From Acanthaster planci (taxonomy: Eukaryota > Echinodermata > Asteroidea > Valvatida > Acanthasteridae), in assembly GCF_001949145.1 (NCBI RefSeq), contig NW_019091449.1:1025805-1089804 (forward strand): a stretch of 64,000 nucleotides of DNA, written 5' to 3'. The position numbers were made by a program, and so were the translations under genes. Below, piece by piece: positions 35,801 through 47,400 of this stretch. Within the stretch, counting starts at the first letter, position 1. Each line of letters opens with the position of its first letter. The notes below the pieces were generated by a model. It worked only from the letters and a program-made list of their open reading frames with translations. It did no database searches and had not been told where the DNA came from.

Positions 35801-38493
35801 GGCATCCCCAGGAATTGTTCAGGGGAGGGGGGCAAAACACTCACTTGAAGCAAATTGGTGATTGTCATCTCTTTTTTTTATTTCTGTTGCTTTCCTCCTT
35901 TTTTTCCTTTTATATCATATAAAAAATTGTTGGGGGGGGCAGGTGGCAACACTTCTTTTTCCCCCTGTGCGCACCCCTTTGCTCCCTGTGTGCCCTCCCC
36001 CTGCCCTCTGAGCACCCCCCTGTTCTTAGTGGAAAGCAAAGTACACAAAGAAAAATAACTGAAATTAACTTGGGTTAATCTGAACACTTGGAAGGAAACA
36101 TTTTGTATACATTTTCACAGTATGAGTCATTCTGTAAATTAGGGTCCAATTTTGTTCCTGTCCCTGTTGCATCTGGCACATGATTTTTCAATGTGTAGAA
36201 TGCAATCTTTAATTTCCAAGATTGAATAAGTGCTGCAAATTACCTCTTGAAACAATTCAAAAGAATTGGAAAACAATTTCAGTGATGTATCCCTTGTCAA
36301 AGTGTACATGTCAGGTGTAACAGGGATAGACGAATGTCACATGTCGGACCCTAACCCCTGAATTTATGTCGCTGGCGACCAGTGGTACCGTACATGTACT
36401 TGGAATTTGGAATGAATCTTGATAAATGTTCGTTCCACTCTGCAGGCGTGTCCTATGACAAGTATGGGAAGTTTGATGAGTTGATGACCCTGATGAGTCA
36501 GGTTTTCTTCAGGGAGCGTTTGGTGCAACATTTCATCCCCACCATGCCTAAGGTGCATCAGGAACTGCGTAAGTTGTACTGACTGGCAAGTCGCAAATGC
36601 GTCGTCATCAGAGAGGGCAAAGGTTAGGGTTTCTGTGAGGAACTGCGACATATGCAGAGGGCGGTGGTCTATGCTAGCACAAGTGCCCTGTACATTGCTG
36701 TAAAATCATTTTTGCAGTGAAGGTCAGCAACACACTCCAATGAATGCCAAATTATATGTAGTCTTTGATATGCAAATATCACCCCTTAAATTCGCTCCAT
36801 TTGCTGACAAGATATGGCATCCTCCAAAGCCCTAACGTGCATTTGGTTGGTTGATCCAGAGAATTACACAGGAAAGAACAAGGGATTGCTTTCATTATCA
36901 TTTCATCCTAAATACCTTAGACAATTTAGCCATTCCTATTAGTTGAAAAGCCGTGGCTCATTGCTTTCTGTGCCCTGATGATGTACGTGTCACACATGGG
37001 CCAATCGCCATCCTAGGAGATTATTTAAGACTACATGTGCTTGGGAAAGGCACACACCATAACATGGCTGGAGGGGTATTTGAAAATAAAAGCAAAATTG
37101 TTCACCAAAATCGTTGGAAATGAATAATTTACGAACTTGACTCAAACGGTATTTCTCCTGATCCAGTCTTGAATATTTAAGACCAGCCAAGCACATAATT
37201 ATTTCTGCAATCTGACATAGAGCAAGATTGTGCTCTCCCGTGCAGAGTGCAAAATGATTCCACTTACGAAAAAGATGTCATCCATCTTTATGGTCCTTTT
37301 CACAAGTGTAAAACATATGCCCCAGTGGGGGAGGGGTTTACAGCCTTTGTAGGCAATCATATACTTGGATGAGCCATCAACCTTTTGTCGCATACGCTCT
37401 TTGGGGGAGGGGCAGGAAGAAGAAGCTCGATGAAAGAGTTCCTTCTGGTAATGGATGCAAAATGATGGCCACCTTAGATTGCACTTTAATACTGGAATGA
37501 CATTTACAAAATTAATGTCACTAAGTAATGCTATATACATGTGCTCAAGCAGGACTTTTGTGTGATTTGTAACACCGCTTTGATGTCAATTGTGCACAAT
37601 CGGAATGAGCGCATTCACTTTTGCTCAGACAAATAAATGGTTATAACATGTACAGTGTTTTGTCAGAAATTCACCTTCTGCATTGAATTAGAAACTGACA
37701 ATCCAATCCGTTGAATGCATCAGGTGCAATAAAGATTCAGACAGGAGCCACCCATTGTCAATTCCTGGGAAATAAAAGTTGACCAGACTAACTTTCGTTG
37801 ACTTGACCTTTCAGTTCTTAAATTTGCCCTTGCTTATGTCTTTTGGATGTCACCAAAAGACACTTTCTGGCAATCAGGAACTGTGTATGTTAATTCTTCA
37901 CTTTTCTGCATCGTTGCTGTGCAGAGCAAGGCATCAAGGTTCTTGAAATCGGATGCAGTCAGGGCATCTCAACGATGGCCATTGCCAAGAACTTTCCCAA
38001 GAGTCAGGTGTACGGAATCGACATCACCGAAGATGGCATCAGGCACGCCCAGGTGAAGGCCGAAGAGATGGGCATAACAAATGCCCAGTTCCTTTGCATG
38101 TCCGCCAGTCTCTTGCCGGCGGACTGGTCCGAGAAGTTCGACTTTGTATTCATGCACAACGTCCTCCATGACTTGCCCCACCCGATGAAGACACTCATCG
38201 AGGTTCATCGCATCCTCAAGGTGGGTGGGACCATGTCAGTCATCGACCCAGCCGGCTACTCCAAGTTGGAGGATAATTTGTCCAAGGCAGCTGAGTTTAC
38301 CAGATCTGTCTCTGTCCTGAGTATGATGAATTGTGTGCCGACCTCATTATCAGTTGAGGGTGGGATGGGCCTGGGAGCACTCTGGGGGCGGGAGAAAGCC
38401 CAAGAGATGATGCGAGCTGCCAAATTTGAAGTAATTGCAGTAAGTCCAGTGGCCACAAGGAATTCCCTCAACTATCAGTGCCAGAAAATTTGA
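32609..38493 (+). CDS. SAM-dependent methyltransferase, Rv2258c-like, paralogue A (four exons)
   Basis: Exons 32609-32808, 34491-34690, 36446-36568 and 37925-38493 join (phases 2,1,1) to 363 residues. A helical, winged-helix-like N-terminus (1-175) precedes a class I Rossmann methyltransferase domain. That domain shows motif I VLEIGCSQG (180-188), the acidic residue after strand 2 (YGID, D207), and PADW...FDFVFMHNVLHDL (239-258), where HD is typical of this family. The C-terminal GLGALWG (323-329) is also typical. Animal members are annotated after mycobacterial Rv2258c; their substrate is unknown. The ATG at 32609 is preferred to an upstream in-frame GTG. Paralogue B follows in tandem. The third glycine of motif I is serine, as in copy B (cysteine), so it is probably tolerated. 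Confidence 0.92.
33392..33634. mobile_element. MITE family copy 2 (in methyltransferase A intron 1)
   Basis: The left end is CGTGAACATAACAATTTGAA. The right end, reverse-complemented, is CGTGTAAACATAACAATTTG. Its interior AGTCCATTCCAGAGATGGTGG is the reverse complement of the centre of the copy at 24079-24348. Confidence 0.82.
33826..33925 (-). repeat. tRNA-like (SINE-type) tract
   Basis: Reverse-complemented, GGATTCAAACC at 33852 gives a good RNA polymerase III box B (GGTTTGAATCC). Similar tracts occur at 28883 (GGATCTGAACC), 40797 (GGACTCAAACC) and, in forward orientation, near 23346. No full cloverleaf can be drawn, so these are probably SINE remnants rather than tRNA genes. Confidence 0.4.
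34491..34690 (+). CDS. Methyltransferase A exon 2
   Basis: The acceptor is TTTGGCAG|ATACGTC and the donor is CCTCCAG|GTAGGA. It encodes YVREWL...ETYWLPPHR, with AECFKKDGPPG at its end. Confidence 0.93.
35079..35640. mobile_element. piggyBac-type MITE, 562 bp, TTAA target
   Basis: It is flanked by TTAA on both sides (35075-35078 and 35641-35644). The ends are CCACTTCCTGCCG and, reverse-complemented on the right, CCACTTGCTGCCG. A TTAA duplication with ends beginning CC is the piggyBac signature. A 165-codon frame (35000-35497) crosses the left end and encodes nothing recognisable. It lies in intron 2 of methyltransferase A. Confidence 0.8.
36446..36568 (+). CDS. Methyltransferase A exon 3
   Basis: The acceptor is CTCTGCAG|GCGTGT and the donor is CTGC|GTAAGT. 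It is 123 bp, the same length as exon 3 of copy B. Confidence 0.92.
37925..38493 (+). CDS. Methyltransferase A exon 4 (Rossmann domain)
   Basis: The acceptor is GCTGTGCAG|AGCAAG. The exon encodes the entire SAM-binding domain and ends at TGA 38491-38493. Confidence 0.95.
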
Positions 38494-38510
38494 AAAAAAA
38501 AAACAACTTT

Positions 38511-38769
38511 CCAATTAAATTGCTTCCATGAGTAGTGAATTCCGAGCACCCCCTCCAATTAAATTGTTTCCATGAGTAGTGAATTCCGAGCACCCCTCCA
38601 ATTAAATTGTTTCCATGAGTAGTGAATTCCGAGCACCCCCTCCAATTAAATTGTTTCCATGAGTAGTGAATTCCGAGCACCCCCTCCAATTAAATTGTTT
38701 CCATGAGTAGTGAATTCCGAGCACCCCCTCCAATTAAATTGTTTCCATGAGTAGTGAATTCTGAGCACA
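38511..38769 (+). repeat. 44-bp minisatellite, about 5.9 copies
   Basis: Units begin CCAATTAAATTGTTTCCATG and end GAGCACCCCCT. Unit starts are 38511, 38555, 38598, 38642, 38686 and 38730; unit 2 is 43 bp through loss of one C. The units are almost identical. The array begins 18 bp after the stop of methyltransferase A, so it lies in the inferred 3' UTR. Confidence 0.95.
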
Positions 38770-39260
38770 ACAGACTGGCCAAACTCGAGTTTGGAAAGCA
38801 CATGAATTTTGTCGAAGTACAAAGAAGAGTTAAGCATCGAGCAAAGCTGGGGCTGGAGATGATGTGCAATGCCCTATTTCTATGGACCTTCCAAGCCTGT
38901 GCCCCTTTAATGTCTTTGCATACTCGTCTCTCTTTCTCTCTTCCACACCGATAATTTTGAATAACTGTACAAATAAATGCAATATCTAGACTTTGGACAC
39001 TTGATAAAAAGACATTGCTACGTTGTGTCACATCGAAGCCTGTTGATGTGCGAGTTGATACCCATTCATCAACTCACTACAAATAAAGCAATGTATCACT
39101 GGCTCTCATTTTGTACTTCTAATGTGATTTTTAAAAGTATTTTTATGCTAAAATTATTGATCGTATCAGTAACTTGTGTAACTTTTTTGTTTATTTTCCA
39201 CATAGAGTACTAGAATCAATGTAACAAAGTTGAATAGATTGTTATGTTAATAAACAAAAC
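38770..39260 (+). promoter_or_regulatory. Methyltransferase A 3' end, three candidate poly(A) signals
   Basis: AATAAA occurs at 38972-38977, 39082-39087 and 39249-39254. Any of these could end the transcript. The first is nearest to the minisatellite. Confidence 0.45.
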
Positions 39261-40040
39261 ATGCATGATTTTATTTGAAGATTTGTACCCATTTTGTAAT
39301 ATGCCCATTTTCTCCCGCTGGACCAAAATTGCATTATCACAAATTGATGACTTAGGGGATTGACTTACAGGGTTGTGCTCATTATTCCAGAGATCATTAA
39401 AAATTAAAAATCATTTCAAAATCAATTTTCAGTGGTTAATATCAGTGGAGTTAAAAGGGAAAAGTAATTATTTGGTTACAAAATTGCATTCTACTGTCAC
39501 CCGTAAAAAGTGAACGTTTGCGTTTCTCTTTTTGAAATTTTTCATATTTTAATAATTTTTATGCTGCTCTGAAAAGTAAATTTTTGGGTTTTATGCCCAC
39601 ATAAATGCCCATATTCATGAGCAAAACTGTGATGTAATTCGTGGGAAAATCTCCATATTCACCTCAATTTCGCTAAAACTGCTGGAATTTCTTAGGTTTC
39701 TTTCTTTTTTTTCTTACATTCGTGATTTGGCTTATGTAATCACATGACAGTACGATAACGAGCAACCCTTTTTCAGAAATGTTTCAATGAGCAAATTTGG
39801 GGTTCACAATTCCAACGGTAAAACGTAAATTGAATACTCCCTGATTGACAGAACGGCAGTCGTGCCGTCACTTCTACGTATAAAAACGCACGGACAATGT
39901 AAAAGTTCTGATAATAATAGACTATTGGTCATACGGTTAGGAAAAGTTTAAGGATTTGAAAAAAGTTTGAGAAAAATTGATCACATTGGCCCCTTTAAAG
40001 CACCGAATGCGTATGCCCAGCAATAAGCTATTACCTTTTC
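39260..40040. other. AT-rich intergenic, nothing recognised
   Basis: No open frame of note and no repeat I can define. Confidence 0.4.
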
Positions 40041-40300
40041 TCTGTGTACAGTTGCACTGAATGTTTCGTAGACACAGTTGTTTCAACTTTTGTGTTCTTC
40101 AATGTATGAAAGCTTTTTGTTCCATTCCTACTTGGTTAAATGCATTGAAAAGTGCACTTTTTAAAGCAATTAAAATTAGTAATGCTTTCTTGGACAACTG
40201 AGGGCGCAGTTGCTGTGAAGTCATCTTGGGAAGACCTAGTTCAGTACATATGCTTTTCTGTTCAAATTATGAATCTGGAATTTACTCACTGAAACGACTT
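40040..40300 (+). repeat. Diverged copy of the 56.4/63.8-kb inverted-arm family
   Basis: TGAGGGCGCAGTTGCTG (40199) followed by AAGTCATCTTGGGAAGA and ATGCTTTTCTGTTCAAATTA matches TGAGGGCGCTGTTGCTGAGA ... ATGCTTTTCTGTTAAAATG at 56418. Homology appears to extend upstream (TTGAAAAGTGCAC in both). Confidence 0.65.
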
Positions 40301-40689
40301 TTCTTGCTCGTTGCTATGAACACAAACAACAATGCATCAGCAAAGAAGAAAAAAGTGAGTCCAGCAAAATCTGCGGAAATGTGGGACTTTTCTTTGTACA
40401 AAACTAATGTCAGATTGATGCTTCTTCCTGGGATGACATCACAGTTTTGCATATGAATACAGAATGTCATTGGCATAATAACAAAAAAGGCAGTAAAATA
40501 TATTTGAATTGTGCAACAAAAGTTGAAAAATCAGGTTAACTGACATAAAAAGATACATTTTGAATGTTTGCATTACAACAAATGTCGTTTTGTTTTAATG
40601 GCGCTTTCAGCAACTCAGGCTATTTGCGCCAATAACTGTACGTTTTTATTCATACACTTCATTAATCAGCATCACATTACGGAGTTGGG

Positions 40690-40880
40690 AAGAAGGTCTA
40701 GTTTTAGAGGCAGGAGGAAACCGGAGTTCCCGGAGAAAACCTGCGAGAGCGAGTATGGACTGGAAACCAAATGCACTTAAAGCCTGGGCCAAGCCGGGAC
40801 TCAAACCCGAGCCTGATTGGTGCAAAGCGAGGAAAGAACCACTACGCTAACCCGCTAACCCGCTCCCCTTAAAACAAATT
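40690..40880. repeat. Dispersed SINE-like repeat
   Basis: It contains GGAGGAAACCGGAGTTCCCG followed by GAGAAAACCTGCGAG, a sequence type I recognise as a widespread animal dispersed repeat. An inverse box-B-like GGACTCAAACC follows at 40797. Confidence 0.45.
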
Positions 40881-41399
40881 GTTTGCACCTATCCTTTAAG
40901 TTTCTCTTTTTCACTCTCCGTGAAACATGCTTATTTTGTTTCTGCTAGGGATTCGGCACAACCGATTATTAGAGTATGCAATTAAACGGAAGGTCGAATA
41001 TCCAAGTATGCAGTCTTTCGAATTGACTCGGCCTCAGCCAATGGGTGTGTGTGTTACCAGCTGAGAGATTTCATTTTGGCATTCGATTCTGGCGTACTCT
41101 TATTTGTTTCAAGACAGAATATTAATCTGTCCCCCATCACGATGTGTATGTTGCACTGTTCGTCGCTCCCAGAATGACCATTTTGTCCGTGCGTTTCGCC
41201 CACTCAGCGACCTTGCGAAGCTCAAATCCACACAGTAATGACAGTGCGGCACCTGTTGAATATGACTGATCATTTTCTCTGCCCTATATCCGCATTGTTT
41301 ACGCTTCCAGAGAGATTCAATTTGTTTACCACGGATATCTATCCCGAGCACGATTCTCTGAAAGAAAAACATGTACACGTACTCAGTTATCGAATACCC

Positions 41400-44268
41400 T
41401 AACCGTGTTTTAACATGGCTCTGAACGAGTTCAAAAAGTCACACACGCTCAGTCGCTCCCAGGGATGCTGATGTAACAACAAAAGGCCGTGGCTGCTTTA
41501 TTCCAAAGTCCAGCGAAGTCTCGTGTCGGCCAATGTCCGCATCAAAGTTGCTGCCAGCCAACCCTTATAATTAGTTAAAATTGGGCGATCATCATGCGCA
41601 TGCGGCATGTTCGCACTTAACAGGCTCAAGAAGCAGATCGTGCGGCCGAGATGACATGAAGAAAGCGCTTATCACGCATGTTCCAACTCGGACAAAACGA
41701 CCTGTGCAGCAAAATTGCACAAGTTCTGGAAAATGTTGGCTAAGACATATGTACATCCTGAAATCGTTTTCGGCCATCTTTCTCTGTTCATCATGTACAA
41801 CATCAAAACAATGCAATAGCGAGCTGCCTTTTTAAAATTCCTTCCTGTGACGTTTTAGCCCATTGTGGGTCATTCTGGAACGAAACATCCTTCAAAGAAC
41901 CGTGAAACAAAATTTAAAGAATAGAACTCACAATTTGTCACTGTTGACGTAAAAGACAGCTTTTTAACCAGAGCTAATCCAGGCTTGATACAAAGATATT
42001 GTCCTCTGTCACTAGCACTATTCACGGATGTTGCTACATTGAAATAATAACACTTGGACTGCATCCATAGCTTCATTTCGATCTCAGCTATCCTCTATGT
42101 ATCCATTGGGGGCTTGAACTAAACAGAAGGCCTTCACCTTTCTAAAAGGTGTGCTGACTGTATGTCCCGCGGCCCGAAAATGGAAAGAAGACATAGTGAA
42201 TGGCTGTTGTAACTTGTACAAACGAATGCCGCGCTGTCAAACCACGGCCGGACGATGCAGTAGCACGTTGTTCAAAGTTTTGATGTATTTCTTTGAAAAT
42301 TCTGAGAAAGCTTCAGACTATGGTTGATACAACTCATCATCAAGCACCATTCATTAGCACAGTGAAATTTACGCTGCAGTGCCTCAGGCGGATAGGCCTA
42401 CGTGACATTATTGACGAGGGCCCATGCATGGTACATGTAAAATTAATCCAGACCCGTGCGGAACCATTGCCAGACTAGCGGTATCTATTGAGTGCTTTTC
42501 GAAGACTTGGAGAGATGTGATTGTGGTAATAGACCTGCCTGGTCTATAGATTTGATTCAAATGTGGTGGAAGTTCATTGTGTTATTGGGATGAAGTCAGG
42601 TCTAGACCGAAGGCCTTATTTTCCCCTTTTTAAAATCACGTTGACTTCAAGATTGCATTTGTGGGTGCTGATAACGATGCCTGATAAACTTGACAATCCT
42701 GGACACAAAGCACAAGCAGAAATACTTCAAAATTACCCGCGAGATGATTTTGTCAGAATCGAGCCCATCCAAGTCCTTCACAAGTCCAGTCATCACGAGT
42801 GAAGTTGGAGGGGGAGTTTCTGAACTGCTTTTTGTGACTTGAATAGCTCGCGACTTTGACCTGATATTGGTATGATTTGCGATTGAATTGCCATAGAGCT
42901 GCGAGGCCTTGGGATGCATTGTTACTCTTAAGGTCCGTATTGGACCGCTATGTATGTATATTACCTCGTTTGAATGTGTCAAGGTCTATACACGCCTACG
43001 TTGAACTTCTTTCTTCTTCAGTACCCTTGATGCGTAGCAGATAGATTCCTATTATAATAGTTTACTGAAATATGTGATTGCCAGTGCAGACCTATGTAAC
43101 AAGGCATTGCCACGGTGCTCTTAAGTGTATTATGCGGGTGCTTTGTCACCTTCAGAAAGAGAGACAACCTCGCCGGAGAGTAAAAACTTGTTTTCGAGAT
43201 GCGCCATTTGAGGTTGGTCTCTCTTTCAAACGGTTATTTCCCCGTATTAAGCATTCCTTTGACTTAACCATTATTACTCGATGAAATGGGGGACCTTAAA
43301 TGACATCAAACTACGAAATGGTATTTATAGAAATCAATTTAATTTGTTTATTTTGTAAACAAACACAAATTCTTCAGTTTTCGTGAAAACGGTGGCGGTT
43401 TTTCGCAATGGAGACTGGTGGGATGAGGCAAATCCATCGACTTGAACGAAGATGATTAATACACCTCTCCAAAAGTTATACCCTATCAGAGTGGCCGGCC
43501 ACATTCTTAACAAAACGTGCCCTATTATTTCCGTGTAGCTTTTTATCAACCTCTCCGGTAATCATTAAACACGCTATGTGTTTGCTCTCCCCTAGTTCTT
43601 ACCTGTTGCCGGCCAGGTGGACACGTTTTATTTGTCAAAGACTTCCTTTCGTAAAGAGAAGAGAAACAAATATAACAATTCTTGTAAAAAAGAGTGCACC
43701 CCCTTTTTCGTGAGCGTGCCCTCTGATCTCATCAAATAAAGCGTAACTCAGTTTTGTACTTGATGATCGGTACACTTCACGCATTCTCCTGGCCCATAGG
43801 TGTAATGTTCCAACCGGGGGTTCTGGTAGCAACACGTCTCCTTAGAGAAAAGACACCGATGATGTACGTCGCGATGCTTTAACTGAAGGCTGGGCCGCGA
43901 AACTTACCTAAAGACACATCATTAACCAATACCAGGGACAAACTTGCTGTAAAACTCCACCGCAAGGGGAGTCTTTTTTATTGTCACGTGCGACTGATCT
44001 TCCCCAAACCGGCACCGTGTTTTTTTTCCATAGACCGTGATCAGGTGGGCCGCTGGCGCGTGAACGAATCATTATCATTGTGGAAATTTACATGTTTATC
44101 AGTGACACAAAATAATATCGATGAGGTTTTGTCAGCAACGGCACTAACATCTGTTCTCATTCAGAAGTGATCAGAGAGGGACGACTGTCAAAACGGAGCG
44201 GAAAATAGAAGTAAGATAAAATAACCCTTGGCTGATTGTTGCGACTGGCGCAGTACTGGCTTTCCACC
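41400..44268. other. Spacer between methyltransferase paralogues
   Basis: About 2.9 kb without recognised genes. It must contain the promoter of copy B, but no TATA box or other element can be singled out. Confidence 0.4.
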
Positions 44269-44474
44269 ATGGCTCTCTCTGGTCACACCGACGGGGACGC
44301 CGGCGAAACGGCGGCTGAGTTTTCGTCAAGGCTGCTCCACCAGATCAGCGGCGGATTAGCATGTCTCGGGATCGCTATGGGCATGCAGACTGGACTCTTT
44401 GAGGTCATGATCTCGTTGGGAGGGGAACCCAAGACCAGCCAGGAGATTGCGGACGCGGCAAATCTCAGAGAGAG
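44269..44474 (+). CDS. Methyltransferase B exon 1
   Basis: The ATG at 44269 follows CTTTCCACC. The donor is GAGAG|GTAGGT. It aligns with exon 1 of copy A over [20 protein letters not shown]. Confidence 0.9.
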
Positions 44475-47400
44475 GTAGGTATCACATAATGGGTCCCCGA
44501 ATGAATTGAATCTGGTGACTCGCCTACAACACTAAACTGTTCGATTTTATAATATGACATTCGGTTTCTTTGCCTGTCCGTGTGCTCCACACTGGTTTCT
44601 AGAATGATGACAAACATACAGAGCCCAAGCACTCTTCCCAGACTAACTCGCTAGCATAAATGAGAATATCGACTTCCGACCAGATCAATATCAGGCAAAT
44701 GCCCAAGTGTTATCCAGATATATAGGACTGCTCCAAGTTCATTAAACTTTGGAGCATCGTTTATTGTTACCAGAATCATCATAATTCCAAAATATTTTTC
44801 AGTTATAAGGCTGCCCTTCCGTAGTTTGTTTTCTTTAAAAGAGTGACAATATCTTACAAACTTAAAATATGCACGCAAGCGACGTTTTATAAATATTATT
44901 AAAATCAAACAGGGCTAACTTCACCACATAAAGTTCCAACTTTCAAGGTGTCCCCTTTTAAGTTGTTCGCTCGGGAAATAGAAAGCTGACTAGGTTTCAT
45001 TATAGACCATCCCAATCGACAAGAAAGGTAGATGTAAGAGCAATTGGAAAATGACGAAAATATTCGTAGGGCCTACTTGCACGGAGATGATCAGGTATAC
45101 TATCAGAGATGCTGAGTTGCCGGCATACCCTTGCTGTAGGGTTGCATGAAAACGGCCGGTGTCATGGCTCCTAACCTGTCTCGCAGTTCGTTCCAAGTCA
45201 TTAACCATAGCTTACAATTGATGGGATCGAGGAACTCTATCAGAGTTCAAGAGCATCCAAGACTGAATTAGGTAGAGAGATCGATTTATCTAATTTTGTG
45301 AACATGAGGTTTAAAGAAGTTTTATACAGCATATGAATCATCGATGGACATTTCCTTTAAAAAAGCGTCGATTTCTTTCCATAAGAGATTAGTGGACGTG
45401 TATAATGGTTCTACAAACCGATGGGCCGGGATTTTATAATGCCGATAACTTTATAACTTGCTGATCGAACTAGTTTTGACACGATTTATGCTTGATTTGT
45501 TTTTTGTCAGTTGCATGACATGCAGCTGACACGTTACTGATCGTTGTACATGTATAGGTGCTGCAGTATGGCATTTTAAGTGTCAGAACATTTTGTTATA
45601 AAAAAGTGCATAATGGGCTTTCCTAACACGAAGAAAATAACGAAAAGGTATAAGACAATCGTTGGATACAGAGGTTACCTCGACTTCACGAAAATGGGGC
45701 GCACAAAAGCACCGGGCTTTACTGGACTACCTCACGGCATCGTTGGGGCGGATTCCGCCCCAAATATCTCGGCTGCCCCATAGGCCTATGCCCAATTATT
45801 TATGAAACTTGGCAAAACCATTGCCGGTATGAGTAGCCCATAAGCTGTGAAGTTTCAATTTAATCCCATGTTGGGTTTTTTGTTATGATGACGACGGCAA
45901 GGTGGCCCTGGGACGATATTTTGATGTTAACCTTCGCCAGATGAACGTTCAACCTTCACCATATCAACCTCTGTATCAAGTGTGGCCATGTGAACGGTGC
46001 CAGTGCGTGATATCACGAAGTGAACATTCGTCCTTGGCAATGTAAATGATGCAAAGTGGACATTCAACCTTGCTCATGTGGACCACGAACCGTGCTCGAT
46101 ATCGAAATTGCATCATCAATCTTAGCTAATTTAAGCATGCATCTTGGCATATAATCTAACATTATACTTGATATCAGTGTTGAACGATGCATCCTCGACA
46201 AGTAATCCATGGTCCTTGAATTTTCAAATAACCTACGGTGTTCTCCATTGATCAAGTTAGTAAAAATATGGAATTTTTAATGGAACGACTGTTTCATGTC
46301 GCCAATATGTGTTGTGTGAGCTGCTTAGCCACCCATTCAACTCTCTAAAGGTAAAAGTATGAAAAAAAAGAGTGAGTCCCTTATGGAAATTACTCCCAAA
46401 GAGCGAAAACTGCTATAAAAAAGAAAGAACCACATAAAAAAAGTGTAAACCTCCCCCAACAGATTACAGTTTCCACTCTGCTCCTCTTTTTCCATATTAA
46501 CTCTTTTTGAGTGGTTTTCTTGCCATAGTGGGGTTTTCATTCTTTTGGAGTGGATTTATAAGGGACTCACGCTGTTTGAGTGAGATTTTCAATTTCTTGC
46601 CTTTAGAGAGAAGGAAGGAGAGTTCCTCTGTGTTTATCCCATATACACATCCCATATATTTGGTAAATATTCCATATGAAAATGAGTGATCGCTCTTCAC
46701 TTCAATATAATCCTTTTTTCAAATTATGAGTCTATTCCAAGAATTCACCAGAAATATTGATGAGAAGCATTTGCCTTAAATCATTGGTTTTGGTGTTCCT
46801 CAATAACTCTTTGTGAAGTTATACTTGTAGAGTGTGACCCAGGCTTGACATTAAGCTAGCAACCCGGATGTTGTAGCATTGTGTATTGCTCCTGCTTTAT
46901 ATGCATTGACTAAAGAGCACATCTTCAAACGGTAAACACAGTACAACGTATTAAGCTACTCCTAAAACTAAGAACGCTACCACGCATGTTTCCCTTCGAC
47001 GCTGCGCGACTACTTGACCAGACCCTTGTGAACCAAAAAGGCCTATACGGAATTGTCCTTTAGTTTAGCAACTTGCCAATCTTCTGTTGAGCCTTCTCGT
47101 TTTAAAGACTTCGTTTGCGCAAAATTAACAAACGATCACATTGAAACTCTTTGTATGTGCTCTAGAAGGCTTAAATCGAATAAAACACTGCAGAATTGTG
47201 AAAAGAAATACTGCATAAATGTAGCCTCAAAGTGGTTGCTAAGATTATAAACTATCTCCATTTCAATTGGTCTATTGGCCTTTTTTCCATTTAATTTCAG
47301 AAGTTTTCCCAGAACAATGAAACACCGCATACGACAGGCCTGAACTACACAACACAATCAGTTTTATCAGCTAGATTTTTGTTGACTTTCATAAGTTATT

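Noticed and set aside
38511-38769. CRISPR-like array
   Set aside because: The 44-bp units are contiguous with no unique spacers, and the context is a eukaryotic 3' UTR. It is a minisatellite.
40770-40865. tRNA gene
   Set aside because: Only a box-B-like string is present; no cloverleaf with a proper anticodon arm can be drawn.
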